Source of the DNA: Planctomycetia bacterium
Lineage (GTDB): Bacteria; Planctomycetota; Phycisphaerae; Phycisphaerales; SM1A02
Reading direction: 5' to 3'
Assembly: GCA_005799495.1 (NCBI GenBank)
Contig: SYGP01000006.1
Location: 1 to 64,000 of the forward strand
DNA: 64,000 nt
The notes under the pieces are model-generated. The model ran no database searches and was not told the origin of the DNA. It saw only the letters and a list, made by a program, of their open reading frames with translations. Positions 27,221-36,385 of the stretch are shown here, piece after piece. Every line of letters begins with the position of its first letter. The stretch's first letter is position 1. A program made the translations under genes and the position numbers.

Positions 27221-29117
27221 ACAGAGTGGCCGTGGGCGCGTAGCCGCGCACCGAAGTACGCAGGAGGTGCCGCACTTCGGAGAAGTCATGGCGGTCGATG
27301 GCCGCCTCGAAGCGTTGGATGATGCGCTCCAGTTGCTCCCACGGGGTGAATTCCTCATTGGCGCGCAGGATTCCTGGGTGATCTGTCGGCTGGCAGTCCT
27401 TGCCGATGAGGAGCTCCTCAAACAGTTTCTCGCCCGGCCGCAGTCCCGTGAACGAAATCTCGATGTCGCCATGCGGAGTCTCGGCGGTTCGTTCGGTGAA
27501 TCCCGTGAGCCGGATCATGCTTCGCGCGAGATCCACGATGCGGACTGGCTCGCCCATGTCGAGCACGAAGACATCGCCGCCGCTTCCCATCGCACCCGCC
27601 TGAATCACGAGGGATGACGCCTCCGGGATGGTCATGAAGTAACGCGTCATGTCCGGATGCGTGACGGTCACAGGTCCGCCGCGGCGGATCTGCTCCGTGA
27701 ACTGGGGAACCACCGATCCGCTCGATCCGAGCACATTTCCAAACCGCACCATCGTGAAGCGCGTGGGACTCCGCGAGCCCGAGGCTCCGTCGGTCATTGG
27801 GCGCGGTGCTGCCGAGAGCGCCTGAAGGATCTTCTCCGCAAGCCGCTTGCTTGCGCCCATGACGCTCGTCGGTCGAACAGCCTTGTCCGTCGAGACCAGC
27901 ACGAAAGAAGACACGCCACAGCGCAGAGCAGCCTGCGCCGTGCGCAGTGTGCCGATGGCGTTGACCCGCACCCCTTCCACTTCGTTCGCCTCCACGAGCG
28001 GAACATGCTTGTACGCAGCCGCGTGGTAGAGCGTCTCGATCCTGTGCTCACGGATGACCTGTTCCATCCGTACTTGATCGGTCACGCATGCCATCACGCT
28101 GACGATCTGCGGTCCCGCCGTCGACCCGAGCACGCGGCGCAATTCCTCTTCGATCGTGTAGAGGTTGAACTCGCCATTGTCGAGCAGCACCAGTTTGCGT
28201 GGTCCCTGCTTCAGGACCTGCCTCGCGAGTTCACTGCCAATCGATCCGCCCGCGCCCGTGATCAGCACATTCGCCGACCCGGTGTGCCGGCACAGCAGTT
28301 CGGTGCGCGGCGCCACTGGCGCACGCCCGAGCAGATCCTCGATCTGCACTGGACGAATGGCGTCCACGCGCGCGGTGCCGTCGGCAATCTCCGTCAGCGT
28401 AGGAACGAGCAGAACCCTCACCCCGATTGCACTGATTTGATTGAACACCTCGCGGCGGCGGCGGCGGGCATGCTCCGGCAGCGCCAGCAGCAACTTGTCC
28501 GCTGCCAACGACCGTACCACCTGCTCCACGTTCTCCGCCGAACGCACAGGAACGCCGCGAATCATCGATCCAACCCGCGAAGGGTCGTCGTCCACGAATG
28601 CGACCACTTTGCTGCGGTGATCCTGAGCGAGCAGCGCCACGAGGCCAGCACCCACATCGCTCGCTCCGTAAATCACGATGCGCGACGCTTGGACCGGCAC
28701 GGCGAAGCGGAGCAGCGTTCGTGCAATCGCTCGGGCTCCACCCACGCCAATCAGCGACAGGAGCCAGAAAATGACGAGCGCGGTTCGCGGCAGGCCCTCG
28801 CCACGGTCCATCATGAAGGACTCGAACCCGACGAGCAGCGTAGTGATCGTCACCGCAGCGGCAACGCGCACCGCGAAGCGGAATCCGATGTAGCGGGTGA
28901 TCTCGCGGTAGAGGCCACTTCCCCATGCACAGCCCACGCCAGCTGCACCGGCCACCAACATGATTCGCCAAAGGCTGTCGCCAAGGGTCTCCGGGAACGG
29001 AGTATCCAGACGCAGCGCCACAGCACCCCACATCGCGCAAGCGAAGATCAGGAAATCGACGGCAACCGCTATGAGTTGCTTTCCACGCCGCGGAAGCTTC
29101 GTGAACCACCCAGACAT
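27216..29117 (-). CDS. CapD/WbpM-type nucleoside-diphosphate-sugar 4,6-dehydratase
   Basis: 633-residue inner-membrane polysaccharide biosynthesis enzyme. Four N-terminal membrane segments (LIAVAVDFLIFACAMWGAVA; WRIMLVAGAAGVGCAW; and two more) are followed by two Rossmann domains: IVIYGASDVGAGLVALL (about 155) and VLITGAGGSIGSEL (about 287). YHAAAYKHVPLVE and STDKAVRPTSVMGASKR match this family, where Met replaces the usual catalytic Tyr. It makes 4-keto-6-deoxy UDP-sugars for glycans. ATG 29117 is preferred over the longer frame: homology starts there and TACGCT lies 10 bases upstream. Confidence 0.93.
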   Translation of the reverse strand: MSGWFTKLPRRGKQLIAVAVDFLIFACAMWGAVALRLDTPFPETLGDSLWRIMLVAGAAGVGCAWGSGLYREITRYIGFRFAVRVAAAVTITTLLVGFESFMMDRGEGLPRTALVIFWLLSLIGVGGARAIARTLLRFAVPVQASRIVIYGASDVGAGLVALLAQDHRSKVVAFVDDDPSRVGSMIRGVPVRSAENVEQVVRSLAADKLLLALPEHARRRRREVFNQISAIGVRVLLVPTLTEIADGTARVDAIRPVQIEDLLGRAPVAPRTELLCRHTGSANVLITGAGGSIGSELARQVLKQGPRKLVLLDNGEFNLYTIEEELRRVLGSTAGPQIVSVMACVTDQVRMEQVIREHRIETLYHAAAYKHVPLVEANEVEGVRVNAIGTLRTAQAALRCGVSSFVLVSTDKAVRPTSVMGASKRLAEKILQALSAAPRPMTDGASGSRSPTRFTMVRFGNVLGSSGSVVPQFTEQIRRGGPVTVTHPDMTRYFMTIPEASSLVIQAGAMGSGGDVFVLDMGEPVRIVDLARSMIRLTGFTERTAETPHGDIEISFTGLRPGEKLFEELLIGKDCQPTDHPGILRANEEFTPWEQLERIIQRFEAAIDRHDFSEVRHLLRTSVRGYAPTATLS

Positions 29118-29127
29118 CTCGCCGCAG

Positions 29128-29133
29128 AGCGTA
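29128..29133 (-). promoter_or_regulatory. Candidate -10 element of CapD-type gene
   Basis: TACGCT on the minus strand, 10 bases before ATG 29117. Confidence 0.38.
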
Positions 29134-29231
29134 CGAGACGGACAGCCACTTGCAACAGTCCGCTTCGTTGAATCGTCGGATCCGCATCTCCGCGCTGGCT
29201 TGGTCAGGAACCGATAAAAACCAGCGGCGAG

Positions 29232-29315
29232 TAGGCCTGCTGGGACTCGAACCCAGATGAGCGTGAACTCCGCGGATTTTAAGTCCGCTGCGTCTGCCAA
29301 TTCCGCCACAGGCCT
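29232..29315 (-). tRNA. tRNA-Leu (anticodon TAA)
   Basis: 84-base class II tRNA. Acceptor AGGCCTG/CAGGCCT pairs perfectly, anticodon arm GCGGA/TCCGC with loop CTTAAAA gives anticodon TAA, a long variable arm follows, T arm CTGGG-TTCGAGT-CCCAG, discriminator A. No encoded CCA. TAGTCT lies just upstream. Confidence 0.97.
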
Positions 29316-29323
29316 GCAGGAGC

Positions 29324-29329
29324 AGACTA
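29324..29329 (-). promoter_or_regulatory. Candidate -10 element of tRNA-Leu
   Basis: TAGTCT on the minus strand, 8 bases before the tRNA 5' end, so transcription would start close to the mature 5' end. Confidence 0.38.
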
Positions 29330-29365
29330 CCGACTCCCCTCGCGGGGAAGCCCATGGAATCGACC

Positions 29366-29371
29366 TATTCT
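29366..29371 (+). promoter_or_regulatory. Candidate -10 element of CoA-transferase gene
   Basis: TATTCT, 8 bases before ATG 29380. Confidence 0.4.
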
Positions 29372-29379
29372 TCGGAGCA

Positions 29380-30543
29380 ATGCCCTCCTCCTCATCGGGC
29401 GCGCCGCTGCACGGACTGACCATCGTGGACCTTGGGCGCGTTCTTGCTGCACCCTTCGCAACTTCCACGCTCGCATCCCTTGGCGCACGAGTCATCAAGG
29501 TCGAACGCCCGGGAAGTGGCGACGATGCACGAGCTTTCGGTCCACATGTCGATGGGCAGAGTGTGTACTTCGCGAGCGTCAACTGCGACAAGGAGTCGAT
29601 CGCGCTCGATCTCGCTCGAGCGGATGATCGCGCCGCGTTCGAGCGACTGCTCACGCATGCGGATGTGCTGGTGGAGAACTTCCGACCCGGGACGCTCACT
29701 CGGCTCGGCTACTCATGGGAAGCCCTGCATACCCGCTACCCCCGCCTCATCTATGCGGCCGTTTCTGGATTCGGCGCCACGGGGCCCCTCTCCAAGAACG
29801 CCGCCTACGACATCATCGCCCAAGCTCTCAGCGGGATGATGAGCATCACGGGAAACCCAGGCGCGCCTCCCGTCCGCGTCGGTGCATCGATCGGCGATCT
29901 CGTTGCGGGGCTCTATCTGGCCCTCGGCATCGTGAGTGCTGTCCACCGAAGGACAACGACAGGGCGAGGCTGCATGATCGATGTGGCAATGCTCGACTCG
30001 CAGGTGGCGTTCCTTGAAGCTGCCATCACCGCACATACTGCAGCCGGCGCCGATCCGAAGCCGCGCGGTACGCGACACCCCTCGATCGCCCCGTTCCAGG
30101 CCTTTGAGTGCGCGGATCGCTGGATCGTCATCGCGGCTGGGAATGACGGTCTCTTTCGAGATCTCTGCACGGCGATCGGCCGCTCCGAAGTCCGTGTCGA
30201 TCCGAGGTTTGCGACCAACGCCGACCGACTCGCCAACATCGATGCACTCGACGCGGAAATCACCCAGACTCTTCGGACCGCTCCAGCGCAGCACTGGATC
30301 ACTGCGCTGCACGGTGCGGGCGTCCCCTGCGCGCCGATTCAGTCGATCCCCGAAATGGTTCGAATGGAGCAGGTCCGAGCACGGAACATGATCATCCCCA
30401 TCGACGACCCGCAGATGCCTGGCGCGAGCGTTCCAAACACGCCGATCAAGATGAGCGACTTCGAAGGAGCGACATCGCGCCGACGACCGCCGCGACTCGA
30501 CGAGCATGGCGATGCGCTCCGCCGCGAGTTCGATCTTGGTTGA
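29380..30543 (+). CDS. Class III CoA-transferase (CaiB/BaiF family)
   Basis: 387 residues. Starts GLTIVDLGRVLAAPFATSTLASLGARVIKVERPG, the usual family N-terminus (quoted only to identify it). LVENFRPGTLTRLGYSW, YAAVSGFGATGPLS and the catalytic Asp in VGASIGDLVAGLYLALGI follow. Class III enzymes move CoA between carboxylic acids, as in formyl-, carnitine- or succinyl-CoA transfer; the substrate is not predictable. The open frame extends back into the tRNA; ATG 29380 is preferred because it is just before the conserved start and has TATTCT upstream. Confidence 0.92.
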   Translation: MPSSSSGAPLHGLTIVDLGRVLAAPFATSTLASLGARVIKVERPGSGDDARAFGPHVDGQSVYFASVNCDKESIALDLARADDRAAFERLLTHADVLVENFRPGTLTRLGYSWEALHTRYPRLIYAAVSGFGATGPLSKNAAYDIIAQALSGMMSITGNPGAPPVRVGASIGDLVAGLYLALGIVSAVHRRTTTGRGCMIDVAMLDSQVAFLEAAITAHTAAGADPKPRGTRHPSIAPFQAFECADRWIVIAAGNDGLFRDLCTAIGRSEVRVDPRFATNADRLANIDALDAEITQTLRTAPAQHWITALHGAGVPCAPIQSIPEMVRMEQVRARNMIIPIDDPQMPGASVPNTPIKMSDFEGATSRRRPPRLDEHGDALRREFDLG

Positions 30544-30649
30544 ACGCGGCTCGGCGAGCACGCGTGCGTCGTGGCGAGTGATGAAAAATGTTGACGAGCC
30601 TCTTGCAGACTGCACGGCGGAAGTACATTCCCCCGCAGGAGGATCGACC

Positions 30650-30922
30650 ATGGATGGCGACCTGTCTGTTGATTATCTCGGCGACGGCTACTACGCACTC
30701 TTCCGTCAAAGCCAGGACCGGCGAATCATCGAGTGCATCGCACCGCGAGTGACCGACATCTTCCGCACGGTGGCGCGCCGATTCGGCAACGACCACCCCG
30801 TTGAGATGTCATACGCCGCGCACCTCATTTTCAAGCTCGAAGCGGGGATCGACATCTGCACCGATCTCACCGAACCGTTCGAGGCGGATGTCGATATCGA
30901 CGACACCCCCTCGAGCACCTGA
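30650..30922 (+). CDS. Small conserved-looking protein, function unknown
   Basis: 90 residues, acidic at the C-terminus (DLTEPFEADVDIDD), with YLGDGYYALFRQSQDRRIIECI near the N-terminus. I do not recognise a family. AGGAGG at 30637-30642 lies 7 bases before ATG 30650, one of the few strong Shine-Dalgarno sites in the window, and decides this start over an in-frame ATG at 30581. TACATT at 30624-30629 could be its -10 element. It converges on the Bax-inhibitor gene. Confidence 0.6.
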   Translation: MDGDLSVDYLGDGYYALFRQSQDRRIIECIAPRVTDIFRTVARRFGNDHPVEMSYAAHLIFKLEAGIDICTDLTEPFEADVDIDDTPSST

Positions 30923-30968
30923 GGGCGGGATCTGCTCGGCACGCTCCGCGCGTTCAACCGCGAGGCGG

Positions 30969-31775
30969 TTACTTTCGGCTGCCGAACATCTGCGCGAGGC
31001 GGAAGACCAGCTTCAGTGCCTCGAGGTACACCCACGCAAGGGTCACCACGAGTCCGAATGCCAGGAACCACTCCATCGACGCGGGTGCGCCTGCGGCCAC
31101 CGCATCCTGAATCTGGCGGAAGTCCACCACCATCCAGAGCGCAGCGACGATCAGCACCACGGCATTGATGCCAAGTCCGATCCACGCCGCATTGCCGCCC
31201 GCCTGCGCACCTTGGAGCGAGAACCAGGACATGTCGACACCGAAGAGCCCCATGATCATGGCGATCAGGAACGTGAAGAAGATGCCAAGCGTTGCAACCG
31301 ACAGCACGGAGGTGAACATCGCTCCGCCTTTCAGGATCCCGAAGCGGAAAAGCGTGAGCATCGCGACCATGAGCCCGACCACGATGAGGAACGCCTGGAG
31401 CGCGATACCGCCCGGAACCTGGATGCCTTGCTGCTCAAGCACATTCTGCAGAATCATGCCGAGGGCGCCGAGCACATAACCCTGCGAAACCGAGTAGAGC
31501 ACCGCGATCGTTGCCGCCATGCGGGGCGAACTCCGCACGAGAAAAATCGATGCAATCGACACGAGGAGCGAGACGATGAACGCCGCCATGAGCGACGCTG
31601 GATATGCCTTCGTGACAGGAATCGAAACTGCGCCCGAAACCACGGCGAGCAGAATCAGTCCCGTCGTCTTGTTGATCACCCCGTTCACGGTGCATGTGCC
31701 GCTGCCGGCACTCTGTCGAACGGCGGATCCCACGACGCTGTCAGCGAGAATTGGGTTGGAAGAAACAAGTGACAT
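30969..31775 (-). CDS. Bax inhibitor-1/YccA family membrane protein
   Basis: 268 residues with about seven membrane segments, for example INKTTGLILLAVVSGAVSI, AAFIVSLLVSIASIFLV, ALQAFLIVVGLMVAMLTLF and AWIGLGINAVVLIVAALWM. The C-terminal ends are characteristic (VVDFRQIQDAVAAGAP, MEWFLAFGLVVTLAWVYLEALKL). Bacterial members are integral inner-membrane proteins; YccA modulates FtsH and BsYetJ leaks calcium. The role here is inferred only from family. It lies 3 bases after the PilZ gene and ends a six-gene operon. Confidence 0.9.
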   Translation of the reverse strand: MSLVSSNPILADSVVGSAVRQSAGSGTCTVNGVINKTTGLILLAVVSGAVSIPVTKAYPASLMAAFIVSLLVSIASIFLVRSSPRMAATIAVLYSVSQGYVLGALGMILQNVLEQQGIQVPGGIALQAFLIVVGLMVAMLTLFRFGILKGGAMFTSVLSVATLGIFFTFLIAMIMGLFGVDMSWFSLQGAQAGGNAAWIGLGINAVVLIVAALWMVVDFRQIQDAVAAGAPASMEWFLAFGLVVTLAWVYLEALKLVFRLAQMFGSRK

Positions 31776-31778
31776 CGT

Positions 31779-32693
31779 TCAGTGCTCCGAAGCAGGCGCC
31801 GCCGAAGCCTGTGCGCTTCGCATGGCATGTGCGACTTGATCTGCCACCGCCTGCTGGTGCGGCAGATGAAAGGTGAAGTCAAAGGATAGTCCAGCGTAGG
31901 TGCGCTGCGAACTGTCGAGGTGCGTGTGGACCAACTTGCCCGTCACGCAAATCGGCAGCGGAGCGTTCTTCCCCAGCGCGATCTGCATCCAAAAGACGCG
32001 GTGACGCCCCAACGCGGCGGCATCCGCACTTTCGACGCGAAGCCCCGCGCCACCGCCGCCGATGTTCACGAGGACTGCGGGAAACTCCGGACCGACCTGC
32101 GGCAGTGGCATCGCCGCGGGCACGGGCACGGGCGCTCCCGTGTGCAACGCGTCACGGGCTGCGTTCCATGCCGCATCGCTCGCCTGCTCCGCCGCTCCCA
32201 CGCTCCGCGGATCCAAAAGGGGCCACACGCGCACGAGCGGAAGGTTCAAACCGCCCGCCTCGTAGCGGGCGAAGCGGCGCATGCAGCGCTCCACCTGATC
32301 CGGAAGCCGCAGCCGAAGCGCAGGAACACGCGCCCCGGGCAGCGAGATGTTTTCCAGCTTCTCGGTTTGGAAAGTCCAACGGTTCTGCCCGATGGTGATG
32401 GCACCGATGAGCTGAACGCCATCGGTCATGGGAATGTGCTTGCCGAGGAGGACAGGCGACTCGACAACCACAGACTCTTCCTCGAGCGCCAGAATCTTCA
32501 GGCGCCAGACGATGTCGCCACCGGGCGAGGCGTCGGCCGATTCGCCCTGGGTGGCGTTCTCGGGGCGGGACGCGGCCACAGCGACTTCGAGCGTTCCACC
32601 ACGCTCAAAAATCTGCTGCATGCTGCGTTTCCACTCTGCGGTTCTCGATCGTGATGCTGGCATGCGCGCGATGGTAGTGAGACGCTCATCCAT
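31779..32693 (-). CDS. PilZ-domain protein, YcgR-like
   Basis: 304 residues. An N-terminal beta domain (IVWRLKILALEEESVVVESP, ITIGQNRWTFQTEKLENI) resembles the flagellar-brake YcgR N-domain. The PilZ domain follows with RRFARYEAGG carrying the RxxxR c-di-GMP motif and LVNIGGGGAGLRV in place of the [D/N]xSxxG motif (Ser replaced by Gly). Binding of c-di-GMP is therefore likely but not certain. The first 30 residues of the longer frame are dropped, since ATG 32693 overlaps the transglutaminase stop by 8 bases and begins the plausible protein. Confidence 0.72.
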   Translation of the reverse strand: MDERLTTIARMPASRSRTAEWKRSMQQIFERGGTLEVAVAASRPENATQGESADASPGGDIVWRLKILALEEESVVVESPVLLGKHIPMTDGVQLIGAITIGQNRWTFQTEKLENISLPGARVPALRLRLPDQVERCMRRFARYEAGGLNLPLVRVWPLLDPRSVGAAEQASDAAWNAARDALHTGAPVPVPAAMPLPQVGPEFPAVLVNIGGGGAGLRVESADAAALGRHRVFWMQIALGKNAPLPICVTGKLVHTHLDSSQRTYAGLSFDFTFHLPHQQAVADQVAHAMRSAQASAAPASEH

Positions 32694-34953
32694 CTCGTCG
32701 CGATCCGAAGTGCGGTGCGCCGCCGAGGAGCGCCGCACGCAACTGCTCGACGAGCGCGGCGTCCTGGTGTCGACGCGCAGCATCCGGTCGCTGCCCAGCG
32801 AATCGGATCAGGTAGTACCGATCGATGATGGCATGGAACGCCTTCGCCGCTGCAGGACGATCCGACTGCAATGCATTGGCGAACGTGCGCGGCGACTGCC
32901 ACGCGGGTCGTGCACAACCGACCTGCGCAAGCAGTGCAAGCGCATCGGCGTAAAATGCGCCGTCGCGAAGCGCAATCCGGGAGCGCAAGCGTCCTGTTCG
33001 CGTGATGCCGAGCAGTTTCCTTCTCCGCTGCAGTCGCCGCCAGACCAGAAGCGCTGCACTCAGTGAGAATGCCGCCCCCACGACGACTGCAGCGATCCAG
33101 ACCACTCCCGCAAGCGGGATGCCGGTCCTTTCGGCGAGCGACTCGGCCGTCGCCCCAGGCCATGCGCGTGCCTGGCGATAGGTCCGCACGATCCACTCGT
33201 TGAAACTGCGGACAAACTCCTCCTGCGCAAGCGAATCGAACCTCTCGATCTTGTCGCGCCAGACTTCCTCGAGCGGACCAAGGAAGAAACGCAGTACCTC
33301 TCCCCAGAGGCCACGGTCGGACGCGAGCGATGTGTCCTCCGCCATCGGCGTTGGATCGAGCACCGTCCACTGCACATTCCCGCTGCGAATCTCGACCCAA
33401 GCGTGGGCATCCGCCTCACGCACCGAGTACCGGCGATTGCTCGTGTCGTACTCGTGCACGATGAACCCCGTCACAATCCGCGCGTCGACGCCGACGGATT
33501 GACAGAGCGCACACAGCGCACTCGCGAAGTACTCGCAATGACCAAGGCGGTATTCGTTCAGGAAGAGATCGATCGGATCGCGCCCCTGCAGCTGGATGAA
33601 GCTGCGCAGATCGAGGCTGTAGTTGAAGCGCGTCGAACGAAGGCGCTCCTCGAAGGCTCGGCCGATTCTGATGTTGCGCGCCCATCGCCCATCGTCTTGC
33701 CCCGATGCCGTGAGACTGCCCAGTCCAGCTTCCTCGATCCACTGCAGCGCGGTGGTGCGAATCACACCCACGGGGAAGGTCGGCGGTGGTGGAAGTCGCT
33801 GCGGGTTCCCCTGCAACGCGGAGAGCGCCGATTCCGACGGAAAGGGTTGAACGCGCGCTTCGTAGCCACGAACCACTCCCGCCGTGTCGATGTCGACGAG
33901 CTTGAGTGTGCAACTGCTCGGTGCGTATCCGAACACCTGCGGGTTGAGTCCGCGGACCGAGATGGGCACCCACGGCGTGAAGAGGATGTCCGTGTAGAGC
34001 CCTCGGAAGTTCACCTGCAAGGTGTGTGTGTTGACGCGCTCATCGATCGGCGACAGAGCCAGTGGCGAGCGATCCACTCCGTTGTTGATGATGAAGCGCT
34101 GACTCGGTGCGATGCGAGTGAACCAGCGGAACTCCACTGGGTCATAGCGATCGAGCACCTGTCCGCGCAGACGGAGCGTTTCGGCAACGGCAGGTGGCTT
34201 TCCATCGGGTCCTTGCCAGTCCACGGACAGCAGTTCGCGGTCACCCATTTCGATCCACTGCGGCGATCGCAGCGAGAGATCCGAGGGGAACCCAAGGCGC
34301 GACCCACGCCCCGAGCCGAAGAGCGGCGCACCCGGATTCGGGTTGCGCGGCAGGATCACGAAGATCGCCGCGCTCGTCAGCAAGGCGAGGACGAGCGCGG
34401 CGATGATCACACGGCGCAGATCGCGTTCGGCCGGAGTCTTGATCCGCGGTGCACGCAGGCGACCGCCGCTTGGAGTGCGCGCAAGTGCGTCCGATGTCAG
34501 CAGCCGAAAGCGAATCACGCAGTCCACGGCAAGCGCCGTGCCGAGGAGGATCAGCAGACCGACCGCGAGATCGATGCTGTGCAGCCCAGCGGCGACCAGC
34601 AGAACCCCCGAGAGCAGCACGACCTGACGCTCGTCACTGATCGTCCTTCGCGCCCACAGTCGTACCAGCATGCCCAGAAACACGCCCAAGCCGATCCAGC
34701 GGGGAATCCGCACGGGATCCAGTCGCGGATACACCTGGCTGATCACTACCGCCGCGACGATGGCGACGAGCACGACGACGATATGGGGATGCAACATGCG
34801 GCGCGTGCATCGACGAGTCACCCACCAACTCGCGCCTGCCACCACAATGGCCGCAAGTCCAAGCGCGAGACTTCGCTGACTGAGCGCGAAGGCGAGCAAC
34901 GACACCATCGCCAACCACAGCGCATGCCGTCGGCAGGTGATCACCTCGCTCAT
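32686..34953 (-). CDS. Transglutaminase-like membrane protein (TgpA type)
   Basis: 755 residues. Six or more N-terminal membrane segments (LWLAMVSLLAFALSQRSLAL, IVVVLVAIVAAVVISQVYP, LAVGLLILLGTALAVDCVI and others), then a large periplasmic region with the transglutaminase-like triad: Cys in LGHCEYFASAL (about 471), His in ADAHAWVEI (about 517), Asp in VLDPTP (about 533). A further membrane segment (VVWIAAVVVGAAFSLSAALL) and a DUF4129-like cytoplasmic tail end it. ATG 34953 overlaps the DUF58 stop as ATGA. DUF58 and TgpA proteins usually go together with a MoxR ATPase. Confidence 0.9.
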   Translation of the reverse strand: MSEVITCRRHALWLAMVSLLAFALSQRSLALGLAAIVVAGASWWVTRRCTRRMLHPHIVVVLVAIVAAVVISQVYPRLDPVRIPRWIGLGVFLGMLVRLWARRTISDERQVVLLSGVLLVAAGLHSIDLAVGLLILLGTALAVDCVIRFRLLTSDALARTPSGGRLRAPRIKTPAERDLRRVIIAALVLALLTSAAIFVILPRNPNPGAPLFGSGRGSRLGFPSDLSLRSPQWIEMGDRELLSVDWQGPDGKPPAVAETLRLRGQVLDRYDPVEFRWFTRIAPSQRFIINNGVDRSPLALSPIDERVNTHTLQVNFRGLYTDILFTPWVPISVRGLNPQVFGYAPSSCTLKLVDIDTAGVVRGYEARVQPFPSESALSALQGNPQRLPPPPTFPVGVIRTTALQWIEEAGLGSLTASGQDDGRWARNIRIGRAFEERLRSTRFNYSLDLRSFIQLQGRDPIDLFLNEYRLGHCEYFASALCALCQSVGVDARIVTGFIVHEYDTSNRRYSVREADAHAWVEIRSGNVQWTVLDPTPMAEDTSLASDRGLWGEVLRFFLGPLEEVWRDKIERFDSLAQEEFVRSFNEWIVRTYRQARAWPGATAESLAERTGIPLAGVVWIAAVVVGAAFSLSAALLVWRRLQRRRKLLGITRTGRLRSRIALRDGAFYADALALLAQVGCARPAWQSPRTFANALQSDRPAAAKAFHAIIDRYYLIRFAGQRPDAARRHQDAALVEQLRAALLGGAPHFGSRRDG

Positions 34954-35957
34954 GGAAATCTCCCCGGGACGATCCGCAGTGCGATTCCCGAAGCGACTTC
35001 CGTCGTGCCGCGCCACGCAGCATGCCGCGGCGTGATGAGATCGATCACTGCCAGCGCATCGAGTTGCGCGGCAAGGCCAGTCACGACTTGTTGCCCCGCG
35101 CTTTCCGCTGCAAGTCCCTCGATCACCAGTTGCACGCTCCATCCATCCGCATGGGCGCGAGACAGCACGCTTGCCGTCCATTCGATCGCGTTCTCCTCGG
35201 CGCTCTCCGTGGCAGTGCCCTCCGTTCGGGTGAGATCGAGCGTCAACCACAGCACCTTCCGCGATGGGATGGCACGCTCAATCACGACGGGCTCCATGAG
35301 CGCGGCGCTCCGCCGCCAAGCCACCTGCCGCACCGAGTCACCGCTTCGATACTCCCGCAGTCCGATGAAGTCCTCCACTCCGCCCGAACGCTGCTGTGCA
35401 CCATGCGCGCCAGGGGCTGAACCCACGAGCGTCCGAAGCACCAGCGGATCGACCACTCGTTGCCGCGGATGCACGAGGACATCACACGGATCAATCCACT
35501 CCACCGACTTCAGGATCAGTCCAAATGGAAATCCGCTGACGCAGCGGAATCGATGAAGCCGCAGGACGCCGCGCCGTGCTGGCGTGAGCGTGGACCGAAC
35601 CTGCGCATGACCGCCGCGCGGGCAGTGTTCAAGCCGCGTCGGCGACTGCACGGTTTCGGCCACTTCACGGATCTCGACATCGAAGATCGGCCACAGCCGC
35701 GAGGCGCTCGCCACCTCGTAGCGGATCTCACATGGTTCACCGACCCGCGCGACCCGTGGCGCTCGGCGGCGGACGCGAAGCGCCATCATCATGCCTCCCG
35801 AGATGATGCCCGAGACCACGATCCATGCGAGCATCGATGCGAACACCCACACGAGCATGTTCTCCGTCCGCTGCGCGCTCGCGGCTCCGATGAGCAGCGC
35901 AAGCCCCGCGAACACCAACCCAGGCCATCGAATGTGATAGCGGCGGCGCGGGCTCAC
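34950..35957 (-). CDS. DUF58 domain protein
   Basis: 335 residues from GTG 35957, whose first bases overlap the DUF2007 stop (GTGA). Two N-terminal membrane segments (WPGLVFAGLALLIGAASA, MLVWVFASMLAWIVVSGII) precede the DUF58 core: GGVEDFIGLREYRSGDSVRQ then VAWRRSAALMEPVVIE, a von Willebrand A-like fold. FGLILKSVEWIDPCDVLVHP is also typical. DUF58 proteins work with MoxR ATPases and transglutaminase-like proteins in envelope maturation; mechanism unknown. ATGA overlap joins it to the transglutaminase gene. Confidence 0.9.
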   Translation of the reverse strand: MSPRRRYHIRWPGLVFAGLALLIGAASAQRTENMLVWVFASMLAWIVVSGIISGGMMMALRVRRRAPRVARVGEPCEIRYEVASASRLWPIFDVEIREVAETVQSPTRLEHCPRGGHAQVRSTLTPARRGVLRLHRFRCVSGFPFGLILKSVEWIDPCDVLVHPRQRVVDPLVLRTLVGSAPGAHGAQQRSGGVEDFIGLREYRSGDSVRQVAWRRSAALMEPVVIERAIPSRKVLWLTLDLTRTEGTATESAEENAIEWTASVLSRAHADGWSVQLVIEGLAAESAGQQVVTGLAAQLDALAVIDLITPRHAAWRGTTEVASGIALRIVPGRFP

Positions 35958-36385
35958 ATGCACTGCCCGAGAAGCGCGAGGACACCGAGCACGATCGCGG
36001 CGATCGCCAACACACGCCCCGTCTGCGCCAACCACCGGCCACTCGCAGTGAACATCCCCTGCGCGCCGAGCCTCCGGGCAGCATCATCCTCCTCTCCGAC
36101 ATCCACGCTGTCCCAGTCGACACTGTCCGCGAGATACGCGTTCGCGCGCAGCACCCCCTTCGCACGCTCGATATCCCCCGCGCGAACCTGGACGGGCACT
36201 CCGCCGAGGAGACGACTCCCCGATCCCGTCAGTCCGAACGCACCAAGCGCAGCACCGAATACAGCCGCCTCGACGCCACCATCCCGCAGTACCGCTGCGA
36301 TCGTCTGCGCCTCGAAGTCGCTCGAGGCGACATGCACCGTCACCAGTTCGGAAGGATCCGCGGGATCGGAGGATTCATGCTCCAT
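35954..36385 (-). CDS. DUF2007 domain protein with C-terminal membrane segment
   Basis: 143 residues from ATG 36385 (ATG 36397 or 36421 also possible). The N-terminal half, VTVHVASSDFEAQTIAAVLRDGGVEAAVFG ... VPVQVRAGDIERAKGVL, matches the small DUF2007 signal-transducing fold (shown in part). A single C-terminal membrane segment (VLAIAAIVLGVLALLGQ) anchors it. It overlaps the upstream gene by 11 bases and DUF58 by a GTGA, so it is in the middle of the same operon. Confidence 0.72.
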   Translation of the reverse strand: MEHESSDPADPSELVTVHVASSDFEAQTIAAVLRDGGVEAAVFGAALGAFGLTGSGSRLLGGVPVQVRAGDIERAKGVLRANAYLADSVDWDSVDVGEEDDAARRLGAQGMFTASGRWLAQTGRVLAIAAIVLGVLALLGQCM

